Position numbers and translations under genes: made by a program. From Bolinopsis microptera (lineage: Eukaryota > Ctenophora > Tentaculata > Lobata > Bolinopsidae): a stretch of 64,000 nucleotides of DNA. Of this stretch, positions 11,424-22,019 are shown one piece after another. The notes under the pieces are model-generated. The model ran no database searches. It was given only the letters and a program-made list of their open reading frames with translations, and had not been told where the DNA came from. Each line of letters opens with the position of its first letter. The first letter of the stretch is position 1. The stretch spans positions 12,815,182 to 12,879,181 of the forward strand of contig NC_087074.1 of the NCBI RefSeq assembly GCF_026151205.1, given 5' to 3'.

Positions 11424-11520
11424 GTGATACTCGTATAATATCTGTTCCATATCACATATATTAGGACCGTCGACGAGTCCAACTCGGCGCGCGTCCTGGT
11501 AGGTTGTAAACCTACAACCC
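11424..11520 (+). repeat. About 100-bp structured direct repeat, copy 1
   Basis: Ends in AGGACCG..CGAGTCCAACTCG..CGCGTCCTGG followed by a GTAGGTT/AACCTAC hairpin. The second copy is at 14374-14475, so the pair flanks the RT/RNase H LINE. The AGGAC/GTCCT, CGAGT/ACTCG and GTAGGTT/AACCTAC pairings suggest a small folded unit. Confidence 0.7.
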
Positions 11521-11534
11521 CAATCCCCGATCCC

Positions 11535-13911
11535 TTGAAGGCTGCAGGACCTGACACTCTAAAACCTATCATATTCCAGAAAGCCTGGACTCATATCAAA
11601 GACATAACAAAAAACATTATGACAAAAAACCATGAAACGCAACACATCCCAACTTTGTGGAGGGACTCTCTTGGAATCTTTCTCCCTAAGCCTGGAAAAA
11701 CCGACTACAACAAAGCTAAGTCATTTCGAACGATCACTCTTTCGCCTGTGATGTTAAAGTTGCAGGAGAAAGTGATCTTATGGCATATGCAACATGACCT
11801 CAACATAGCTAATGATATCAACAAACGACAATTCGGCTTTAAGAAGGGCTGCTCCACAGAAGCGGCACTTCATAAAGTTACTCACACCATTGAGCGCAGA
11901 ATAGCCAAGAAAGGATATGTCCTAGGTGTCTTTCTAGATATAGAGGGCGCCTTCGACAATGTCTCGTTCAAGGCTATCTCTGAAGCAGTCAAGGCTACGA
12001 AAGTGGACTTGGCTACAGCACAGTGGATCATCAACATGGTAACCAATCGATTCATCACACTAAATCATAAGGATAAGTCGAGAAGGGTACGGATCAGGCG
12101 AGGTTGCCCCTAAGGAGGCATTCTCTCTCCTTTTCTCTGGAACCTGGTAGTCGACGATCTCCTTTCCTTTACCGCAAAAGACATCCCGGGTTACCTGCAA
12201 GCCTTTGCAGATGATCTGTTGTCTCTAGCGGAAGGGGATGATTTAGACATCATCTGGGACCGAACATGCAAAACTATTAAAACGATAGAAAATTGGTGCA
12301 GAACCAAAGAGCTATCTATTAGCGCCCTTAAAACTCAGATAGTCATGTTTACCTGGAATAGTAAGTGGACTCTAAGACCTATAACAGTTGGCAACAACAT
12401 TATAGGTCTTTCCAAGTCTGCTAAATTTCTAGGAGTGACCTTGGACAGCAAACTCAACTTCAATGAACATATCATCAACACCACCAAAAAAGCCACGGCA
12501 TCCCTCATGCAATGTCGAAGAGCTGTCGGCCCCACATGGGGTATGAGCCCCAAAACATGCAAATGGATGTACACGGCTGTCATCCGTCCAATCCTATCCT
12601 ACTGCTGTAGTATATGGATCAGGGCCACTCAAACGGACTATAACGCGAAGAAACTCAAACGTGTTCAGGCATTGGCACTCAGAATGATGTCTGGTGCCAT
12701 GCCAAGCACACCTTTTATCGCATTGAATCACCTCACCGACACTTCTGACATCATACTGTTCCTGCAAGGTGAAGCAGCAAAGGGTGCGGCCAGGCTACAA
12801 GCTTATGGCAGCCTCACTCTTGAAACTATCGCCTTCAGGAAGGGAACTATCAAAAATCATACCACTTTCAACAAACAATTCATGGCAGACCTCATTATCC
12901 CACCTAGAGCAACAAGAGACCTGACAACACCAACCATGATGCTAGGACGGCACTTCACCGTCACAACTCCTGGAGCCGATACCACTGAATATAGAAATTC
13001 ACTTCAAAACACCATTGACAACATTACCAGTGAAACAATCACCTGCTACACTGACGGGTCACTCACAGACTCAGGATGCGGGGCTGGCTATATCATCACA
13101 ACTGACAACAATAACACCACCCTTGAAGAAAGATCATTCAAGCTCCCTGATTATTGCACTGTTTACCAAACAGAGCTCACCGCCATCATTGAAGCTTGCA
13201 AATATCTCTCTACCTATACCAACACACATATCATCATATGGTCTGACAGTCTCTCATCTATACAAGCTATCTCTGCGCTTTCAACGCGGAGTAGAACTAC
13301 AAGAGACTGTTACGACTCTCTTAATGCACTCGGATCCAACAACACGCTAGAGATACGATGGATTGCAGCACACATCGGATTGTGGGGGAACGAAAAAGCA
13401 GATGAGCTGGCCAAGCTTGGTACAACCAGTGAATCCACTTTAAAGTGTCCAATTCCACAATCCTACATCAAGCGTCAAATCGACAACAAAGTCAACAGAC
13501 TGAATCAGGAAACTTGGTTAACTGACGGTCCCAGACACACCAAACTGACACTCGGCCACAAGCATGTCAAAATCATCAAAAACCTCAACACTACACTCAG
13601 CAAAAACAGACAAGATTACAGAACTGCAGTTCACCTCATCACGGGTCACTGCGGCTTAAACAAACACCTTCACACCATTTGCAAATCAAACACCAGTGCT
13701 TGTCCTATGTGCGGCGACGGAGAGGAAACTGTCTCACACTTCCTTGGACAGTGTCCAGCTATTGCCCAAATTAGAGGTTAATATTTCCAGGACTACTACC
13801 TCTCTGTCAATGACATATTCGACAACCAACACATCACCACAATTGTCAATTTCGCAAACCGCACCAAACGCTTAATTGTGCCGGAAGAGCTGGATCAGAC
13901 CGGGGTGACTT
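11535..13911 (+). pseudogene. LINE reverse transcriptase with RNase H domain, two stop codons
   Basis: One long frame encodes RT (KAAGPDTLKP, FRTITLSPVMLKL, FLDIEGAFDNV with the motif-A Asp, GCP-stop-GGILSP, AFADDLLSL catalytic ADD near 12208, SAKFLGVTLDSKL). An RNase H domain follows with all acidic residues visible (CYTDGS, VYQTELTAI, IIWSDSLSS, EKADELAKL). A C-terminal zinc knuckle CPMC..H..C is at about 13700-13760. The frame is broken by TAA 12111-12113 (the family has Gln here, one base away) and by TAA 13779-13781, after which coding continues to 13911. The N-terminus and endonuclease are missing. The layout fits the I/R1/Loa group. It is young: only two in-frame stops in about 790 codons. 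Confidence 0.85.
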
Positions 13912-14373
13912 AAAGTATTATTTCATATGCTGTCTCGTCTCGTTTTACTTTTCCAAACCCAGCTGGCATTTAAGCGTATCATTTTGACTCATATATCATC
14001 TTACACCATCCTCCACCAATCCCTCTGATTTCACTTGATACATGTTTCGTATCCCAATATCGGCGGCGCGCGCTTCGCGCGCGAAAAGTGGCATGCAACG
14101 TATGTCAAGATTTCACCGGCAACCTTCCCCAAGGTTGCCACACCCCAGAGGTAGGCAGAGCATCTCAATGCTATCCTCTCGTGGGCTATCTTGGCCCAGC
14201 CTCTCTTAAAAAAATTTAAAAAAAAACCCAATCCCCATGGCCATTCTCCAACTCCTGCTGCTAGAGAGAGAGACTCCCAAGTTATATACCATAATTATAT
14301 CAATATCATACATAGATATCGACAACAGACTCCGAGAGTCTTGAAGTTCTTATTTGTTACCACCGCCCTTAAA

Positions 14374-14475
14374 TGGTGATATCCGTAAAATATTTGTTCC
14401 ATATATCAGGACCGTCGAGCGACGAGTCCAACTCGGCGCGCGTCCTGGTAGGTTATAAATATAAACCTACAACAC
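14374..14475 (+). repeat. About 100-bp structured direct repeat, copy 2
   Basis: Second copy of 11424-11520. It differs by short indels (gtcgagcgacgag for gtcgacgag; ttataaatataaacc for ttgtaaacc) that keep the pairing of the hairpin arms. Confidence 0.7.
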
Positions 14476-15129
14476 CGCCGCCCCGGCCCTGGTTCAAAAA
14501 TTATTCTGGAGCTATGGAGCTGAAACAAGTGGTTTTTATAGATCAGTGTTAGATTTATGCTTTTATATGTTATATAGCATTTTATAAACATGTTTGGCAC
14601 ATATGACAAAAAACTTATTTACGCATAAATGTCAAAATTAACCCCGTTTCGGTTTAAATGCAAGTAAAATTACCTAATAAAAAACTACGAACACGTTTGT
14701 CCCATTTTCTCAAAATGACTATCCAACATATTCAATATTGATGTATGCATGTATGCATGATGTGACTTACTGCCTTTTCTCAGGGAAAGGCAATTTACTA
14801 GCTGCACTGACTCAATTAAACACAACGAAGTCGAAATTGTTTGAAAAGTAAAATTTCGAAAACGCGATCATGAAATTTAAATAACGAATATAGTACGTAC
14901 GCGTACCCACTATCATTGACATTACATCCTAGCTCATCAATACACCATGTTGCATGTAAAACTAAATATAATTATAAATAAAAACTAATATATAATAAAG
15001 GGCCTTACAAGAATTTTTTACTCAATACGCTGGGCCGGAATTTGGCCTTTGCTTTATGAATTGTAAATATAACACTGCACTTTTCTAAATCTAAGTGCGC
15101 AACGGTATAATTTACGTGCGCGTGCAAAC

Positions 15130-15357
15130 TTACTGGGCCGCGCTCAGCCGGTCATTGCGCCGAATCTCTATTATGATTATGAACATAGCATAAATATAAT
15201 AGCTTGACGGATGTTACAGGTTACTCGTCTAAATTTCTTCGAAGTAGCGCCGCTTTTTTCTCGAAATGTGGCCCGATGCAGCAAGTGCTACGAAGTAGCG
15301 CGCGCCGGGCCAGATCATTAACAATGGTCAATATAATAGCCTGAGATCCCCAGGTAA
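15130..15357. mobile_element. 228-bp hAT-like MITE
   Basis: Begins TTACTGGGCCGCGCTCAGCC and ends CCCCAGGTAA. Flanks GTGCAAAC (15122-15129) and GTGCAAAT (15358-15365) are a 7/8-matching target duplication. It shares both ends with the 77-bp insertion at 8446-8522, which looks like an internal-deletion derivative. Confidence 0.75.
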
Positions 15358-15414
15358 GTGCAAATGTATTTTAATTTTGACTGTACATGAAGAATTTGAT
15401 TCAAGATGCGGATC

Positions 15415-15775
15415 CCAGGAAAAGTTACCGGTTGGTGGTGGTACTAGAGTTGGTTTAATTTAAACAGACGGCTCGACCTCGCGCGCAACAACAAGCATGA
15501 TTTGCACGCGTGGCGCATTCCAATGTTCAAGTAGCTACCACGTGACACAATTCAGCCAACCAGAGTACAGGAATCCGCAAAGTTAAAGTTGCAAACTTTT
15601 GAGTGGCCCGAAATGGGACTTTTCTTGAGATTTTGAGATAACTCAGCAATTACGTTGTCTTGAATTTTCCTCCTGGAGAGGTAACGTTACTTTTAAAAGG
15701 GGAACATGTTACAAAAAACCGAAAGTCTCTAACTCTTTTACTTTCAAAGTTAAGCCCCATCCGGTCAGGGTTTCT
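15415..15775 (+). repeat. 361-bp near-identical direct repeat, copy 1
   Basis: Begins CCCAGGAAAAGTTACCGG and ends GGGTTTCTGGG. I could find only one substitution (ccgaaag/ccggaag) against copy 2. The ends form a short imperfect inverted repeat (CCCAGgAAA / TTTCTGGG). Confidence 0.9.
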
Positions 15776-16090
15776 GGGTGCAGTTGACTGACGCCGATTA
15801 GGGTGTTTTGGCCGTTCTAACTTAAGACTTTTAAGAATTAAAGCAGCCGTATTGATCTTCCAAACCTACAACTTTCAAGGGCTAGAATCCGCTGTATTTT
15901 GCCGTTAAAAAGTTAAAACACAACTTGTACTGTTTTACTTCATGATTGGGGCCGTAATTCAAAAGCAAATTTGGCAAGAAGTGGTGCTCACGGTCTCACT
16001 TAACGTCACACAGACAGCCTGCAGGCATATGATCCGAATACGAAATATCCTTGTGTTCGGCATTTATTAGCCCTAATTGGTTACTTCGCA

Positions 16091-16455
16091 CCCAGGAAAA
16101 GTTACCGGTTGGTGGTGGTACTAGAGTTGGTTTAATTTAAACAGACGGCTCGACCTCGCGCGCAACAACAAGCATGATTTGCACGCGTGGCGCATTCCAA
16201 TGTTCAAGTAGCTACCACGTGACACAATTCAGCCAACCAGAGTACAGGAATCCGCAAAGTTAAAGTTGCAAACTTTTGAGTGGCCCGAAATGGGACTTTT
16301 CTTGAGATTTTGAGATAACTCAGCAATTACGTTGTCTTGAATTTTCCTCCTGGAGAGGTAACGTTACTTTTAAAAGGGGAACATGTTACAAAAAACCGGA
16401 AGTCTCTAACTCTTTTACTTTCAAAGTTAAGCCCCATCCGGTCAGGGTTTCTGGG
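16091..16455 (+). repeat. 361-bp near-identical direct repeat, copy 2
   Basis: Second copy, separated from the first by about 315 bp of non-coding sequence. The arrangement could be an LTR-like pair or two insertions of one MITE; no obvious primer-binding site follows copy 1. Confidence 0.9.
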
Positions 16456-16457
16456 AT

Positions 16458-16553
16458 GTCAATCTTTCGCATTTCGCCGATCATCAATCATGCTGTGGTT
16501 GCGAAAAGTATTATTAAATGCGCGGCGCAGCCCAGTAATGCATTGTATCGCGC
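16458..16553. mobile_element. Relative of the 98-bp element at 8.65 kb, inverted
   Basis: Reverse complement of 8653-8750 with substitutions and small indels: shared TGTCAATC.TTCGCAT, GTGGTTGCGA.AAG and GCGCTACA blocks. It abuts the end of the second 361-bp repeat. Confidence 0.6.
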
Positions 16554-18089
16554 GCTACAAATGAAGAATTTGCATGGTTAAAAGTGGTCATGAAATGATT
16601 GAACTGAGATACCCCGGTTAAAATTTGACAGTTTGAAAATAAAACAACATTAGGCAGGCCTGATGTTGGTCCACAAATTGAATTATGCCAAAATTCAAAA
16701 AAACATGATTTTAATTTTTTTGAATATTTTATAATAAAATTTCATGTTAGCAGGAAATTTTTTGCGTAAAGATAGTTATATAATAGTTATATGATAAACA
16801 AAAAACAGTCGGCTTAAAAAGCGGCCGCATAATATGGTTTAAAATTAAGCAAATTATTTTATATGTCTTTTTTCATACGTTGTATGACCCGCCGCGCACG
16901 AGTGCGCGGCTCCCCCGTATCGTAGAAACTCCACACCATAGTGAAACGACCGCGCGTGGGGGTCACGACGTGATACAATATTTCTTCGGGTCAAAATCAA
17001 AAAAGTTTTCAAATTTGGAATTTTGCGCGCACTCTATTTTGGATGACTTTTCATGAGCAATTTCTTTGCAACAAAGTCCAAATTAAATGTGTTTATACAA
17101 CTGTCATTTAAAAATTAAAACTAAAATTTCGGAGCGCCGCGCATATTTTCGCCAATTTACACCGTTGTATGAAAATCGAGCGCTGAATCAAATACTGCCA
17201 CATTTTCACAATTGATACTGAATTTTTTTGGTTTTTATCTAACATAGATATTTTAGATTGGATGGAGTAAGAGAAACAAAATTAACGAAGTGTGAAGTGG
17301 GTTGTGGTCATTTTGAAATATAATATAAATATAATATTGGATTATAATCGAAAAAAATTTAAAATATGAACTAAAGTTCATATTTTTAATTTTTTTCGAA
17401 GTTGATCTTTGCGAAATGCATGATTTTGTTCATTCAATATTGAATATAATAATTATCACTAAGCTTTTCTTTAAATCTTGAAAGTTGATCAGTAACTCCG
17501 ATATAACTCTTATTGTTGAAACCTTGACTGAATCATGAGTTTAATTTGGGATCATGTTTTTCATGCCTGCACCTCTGCTGGATTTGATTAAATAACAGAC
17601 TAAGCGAGTGCACTGACAGAGTCGAGTGCTCAATCACTCTGTCATATCACCCCAATCACCAATGAATTACTCATTACACTATTCACGAGATATTCAATAA
17701 AATAAGGTATTAATTCAAGCTTAGAGAAACAAATTTTCACATGATCTTCACTGTGGGATTGAGTTGGAGGCTGATATAAACTTGGTTACCTTTTTTGGAC
17801 ACCCTGTGATTATCCATCCATATTCCATAGAATATACTACAGATAGTGCCCAGATTAGATTTGTCTCTCGTTTACAGCACCTTTAAAATGTTCATCATAT
17901 AATTATGGTGTGGATCAGTATATTGCTGCATAAAATTTGACTTTATTTATTTATTCGTTATTCAATCCTCGTTAGAATTCAGAATTAATGTGATATTAAT
18001 AGCTAAGGATTCCGGAGCTTCCGGAATGCTGCTTCATAGCAGGAACTATTCATGTCCAGAAAACAGTACTTCAATTGAACAATTCCCTT
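16554..18089. other. Non-coding stretch
   Basis: AT-rich with islands of cgcgc (for example 16890-16960). No exon or RNA gene is recognised. Confidence 0.35.
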
Positions 18090-18165
18090 TTAAGGGGGCA
18101 GGGGGGGTCTTCATGGAAATGAAGGATATGTTCTAGGGATCATTTAGAAGAGAAAATATTAAAAT
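18090..18165. mobile_element. Internally deleted fragment of the TTAA palindrome family
   Basis: TTAAGGGGGCAGGGGGGGTC is followed directly by aggatatgttct.ggatca, two segments that lie about 270 bp apart in the left arm of the element at 27471. It is a short deletion derivative. Confidence 0.6.
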
Positions 18166-18434
18166 TTAACACTGAGAAAAACAAACTACCAGCTTTAGCT
18201 CTCAAAACTGAAATAAAACATAATCTAGTTTAGTAATTAATATAATATAAGAATAGAGCTTCTCCAAATCATATTGTGACAAATTGAATAAGTATGTCTT
18301 TAAACCAATTTTAAACATATCCACTGTATAAAAACATATTTAAGTGAGTACATTATCAAACTTAAGTAAATATTTTATTATTCTACCCATATTCTTCACA
18401 CTAACAATCAACAATTTTTAGGAATAGTAGGTGA

Positions 18435-21400
18435 ATGGGAACAGGTTCATCAAGTTTCCACTCAAGGGAAGTGTCTGTTTGCTTAGATGAAGACGTTTTC
18501 GGTAAAATAAACAATCAGCTACCAAATACTGCAGTTCCAATAGAAATCAAGCCTAAGAGGAGGCTTAATGGCGGCCAGCGACGAGTATCATTGCGTGGGG
18601 ACTCTGTGAACAAATCGTCCTCATTCTTCTCTAATGTGAGCTCCAACAAGAATGCAAATGGGAGCTTTGTTTCCTTTGTTTCTATCAATAAATCAGAATA
18701 CAAGAAACAGAATGAGAAACTGAAACATGAACTGAACGACATGAAAAGCAAAATGAGTTCACAAATTCAGACATTACTTTCATCAAATGTGGCTCTTAAA
18801 GATCAAAATGTCAAGCTTAAATCTGAAATCAATAACATAAAATCTTCTCGAAAAAAGATTCATAAAGAGCTTGTGTGCGCATTGGACGATCAACTTGCTA
18901 TGAAGGAAAATGTCCAACTCTATCAGCACAAAGTAAGTGTACTCAAAAATGTTATTTCTGTTCGGGGTAAAGATCTGAAGAGACCTGCATCATCGTCAAG
19001 TTATTCCCCATACTCAGTTGTCATCAGCAGTCAGATAGTTTCAACATTTCTTGAGTTTATGATATCCTTCTCTCAGCAACAAAACTATAAACTGAACTCC
19101 TTTTCGTCTGTTTCTATTTTTAAACGGAAGATCATAATATATGTGTGTGAAACACTGAACGAAACTGTTGCAACTAGTATTGTCAGCGAAATCCTCAGAC
19201 TATTTTCTTCGCTGATATCACATTTCATGCTCAGCAATATTTACCTTGTCACAAACTCTCTCACGGAACTAAAAGAATGCTGTGTCAACTGTGATGCCAT
19301 TATCATTGTCGACGAGTTGAACTGTATCTGTTCACTTGGAACAGAGGTTGTCACAGGAATACCTGTTCACCATCTCCAATTCTCAAGAACGAAAAGAATG
19401 TGCCCGCCAATCGAAGAGATAGGCCCATTGCTCACAAAATACAACATTAATGAACGAACTCTCTCGGTCGACGTCCAGCTTTTTGTTCTAACTTTCTGGG
19501 AGTGTGATGTTAACAGCTTTGCTCCCCTCGTATTCGATTACGCGTCATTCTTTTTATACTGTAATCAAGGATTTATCGCCAAAAAACTGTCGGCAGTGTC
19601 CTCCCAAACAGGAAATCGGTCATTCAGCGAATTTGATTTCTATGTAAAGCATATCAAGAAATCCCTTTATGTGTCATGTTCTAAGACAGACTCGTATGTT
19701 TTTATGGCACACTTGATGAAACTGTTTAGAGGGGAGCTGATTGTAACTTGTGAGGTGTTTGCCGACACCACGTTTGAGGACCTGACCCAAGCAATACTGG
19801 CCTCCTTGTTTTACCAAGTCGGGTTAGATCACAAGTTTGTTACTGTCAGCATTGAATCACTTTTTGATGTGATTGACTACCTGTCCCTGTATTTTAAAGT
19901 CATTATTGCCGTGTCGATCAGATCAAATGTTGTAACTCGGTGCTTGGAGAGGTTTCTACTGCCACAAAAGAGATCTCAGTCTGTTTGTGTTGTCTTTGGG
20001 ACTGCGGTATTTGGTCAAGTCATCAAGCTGTGTGAATCTGTTTATTTGTCAGAAAGTCACATACCAGCTCTCAAATTGAAGTCAAAAATGCGAACTCTGA
20101 GATCACTTGTCAGCCTTGTTGACTCAGAATTGGCAGGTTTTGCTAACACTTTTTCTCGCTTGCTAACAATTTTCAGATCAGGAGTCAGTGACAGCTGCTT
20201 GCTTAACCTCCTCAACATTCAGTAACAACATACTTCACATTGAAGAGGACACTTTTGAGTCTGAACATCATTTGTGAAGATATTGGACTGATAAAGTTGA
20301 CGCCGGAGATGACATCTCAAGAGGGTAACCTAACCCTCAAGAAACTTGTAACACAAAGTTTACAACACATAACACAGTGTCCTTGTAGTCATCTTCATCT
20401 CAGAGACTTACCAAACCTGTTGGAGATATCTCAAAGTCTTGAAGTTGCTCATGCTATCACCAGTAATCCGGAGGCCCTCGCATTTCATCTTTATCACAAC
20501 AGTCCCGCAATTTTGATGCAAAGTTTGAAGAATAGCGCTCAGCTTGATAATGCTTACTTGACAGAAGAATTTATCTGCTTGTACGGCAACTTCCCGTCCT
20601 CTGAACAGGTCCTGATCTATCGGATCGTTTCACAGTTGTTCTACTCTGAGAGAGCCCACTTTGAGTGTCGTTTGTTTGCGAAGATGGCGGAGGATCTTGA
20701 AGTTTACTTGGACATTGATCGGTGCTTTGCAAGCTACAGCGTCCAGGCAAAGCTTTGTGCAGAGAATCTTAAATTGTGTAAAGCTGAGTTACTTCTCCAC
20801 GAAACCTACTGCTATTCTTTACGAAGTAAGCAGATGAACGAAGCAGTTCAGATCCTTCTCCTACATTCTGGGGTTCTCAAAAGTTTGGACAGCACCAAAG
20901 CGTCTAAAAAGTGTTTTGATCGAGCTTGCGGCATCTTCCAGCACAAAACTGAACTGTCCGAAATTGAGCAAGTATTTGGTTATTGTACTTTGCTGAACAT
21001 CCTCAAAAAGTCTAAAATTATTGACTCTGTCTTCCAAAACCTGGTCTCCAAGCTTGGTAACCAGACGTCCTACCACATTGTGTGTATGGTTCTGATGTCC
21101 TACGCTTCCTTTCACGTCTCACAAGGGAAACTCAGCTGCGCAATCCCTCTGCTGGAGTATCTCAAGAACGCCCCCCGAATTCTTGTAGAACCTTATCGTA
21201 CAAAAACACTGAGAATGCTGGCTTTAGCATATCTTCAAGTAGATGACGCAGCTAAAGCTCTGGAGCTCTATAGAACTATTATCGGAAAGGAGATTAAATT
21301 TTCAAACCTCTCCGAGATAACTTATTTTCAGGATGTGTACAATTACTTGCTTGCTCTGGTTAGAAGAAGATTCTTTGGATCTGCCTACGATATTGTTAAA

Positions 21401-21541
21401 TCTCTTAATGAGAATCTTCCCAAGAATGTTACGAATGAGAGTCACAGAGTTAAGATTTTGAAGCTGTTGATGTATTTGAGAAGTGTGATCTCTAAGTGTA
21501 AGCCTAATAGTGGTCATTATCGAGCTGCAGTTTTCTTGTAG
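18435..21541 (+). CDS. Possible myristoylated coiled-coil/TPR protein, split by one frame break
   Basis: Part 1 is ATG 18435 to TAA 20225 (596 codons). It starts MGTGSSS, an N-myristoylation-like context (Gly2, Ser6). A charged coiled coil covers residues about 76-150, then a hydrophobic/alpha-beta region contains AIIIVDE at about 285. Part 2 is open from 20207 to TAG 21541 in the next frame and consists of helical TPR-like pairs (for example RMLALAYLQVDDAAKALELY). The two overlap by 20 bp with a one-base offset, so one missing base would fuse them into a protein of about 1,040 residues. The alternative is a dicistron with the second ATG at 20309. The start lies 13 nt after a 3' splice site (atttttag). 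No family is recognised; the layout resembles a STAND/TPR signalling protein but no P-loop is seen. Confidence 0.75.
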
Positions 21542-22019
21542 TATTTTGCATTCGAAGATGAATTTATTTTTTATTTCTATCTTATCATCCCAATTTCATT
21601 TTATTGAGGATTCAAGATAATTTTTAGGTTCAATAGTGTTTATTTATTCATTCATTCAACGGATGCAATTTATCAGAGTATCTAAGTGATCATGATCATA
21701 TAATTTGTCAATTTGTAAATATTGCTTTAAAAAGCTATTTGTATAATTCAAGTGAAAACTGTACTCTTATTAATTGTATTTCGATTTTTATTAAAAATTT
21801 TATAAATCATATATTCAATGATATGTTTCTCATTGCTTCAACGATATCAAAAATTCCAATTATTATCCAGCCATCGGTAAACTATACACTTCAATAATTT
21901 TCCAATTGTTATGTCCGAATTATCATAATAAACAATTCAGCAACATCTCCAAACATCATTAATTTATTGTCTAGAAAATTTCTTAGATGCTATGACGTGA
22001 TTTAAAAAGATCCGTGACG
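21542..22019. other. Intergenic spacer
   Basis: AT-rich, with AATAAA at about 21928 as a possible polyadenylation signal for the upstream gene, and tttcttag at 21979-21986 as a possible acceptor for the downstream gene. Confidence 0.4.

Larger units (their letters stand above)
10855..14790. repeat. Region bounded by inverted AAAAGGCAGTAAGTC motifs
   Basis: The motif aaaaggcagtaag (with variants) occurs at about 10856, 11092, 11156 and 11234 on the plus strand. Its complement gacttactgccttttctcag is at 14763-14782. It brackets the LINE at 11.5-13.9 kb. Whether this is one composite element or scattered copies cannot be decided by eye. Confidence 0.4.

Noticed and set aside
11464-11500. Hammerhead ribozyme in the repeat flanking the LINE
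   Set aside because: The cgacgagtcc..stem layout resembles stem II, but the required CUGA and GAAA core segments are missing.
18926-18936. Splice donor AAA|GTAAGT inside the coiled-coil/TPR gene
   Set aside because: The frame stays open for hundreds of codons past it and no better acceptor/frame pair improves the model.
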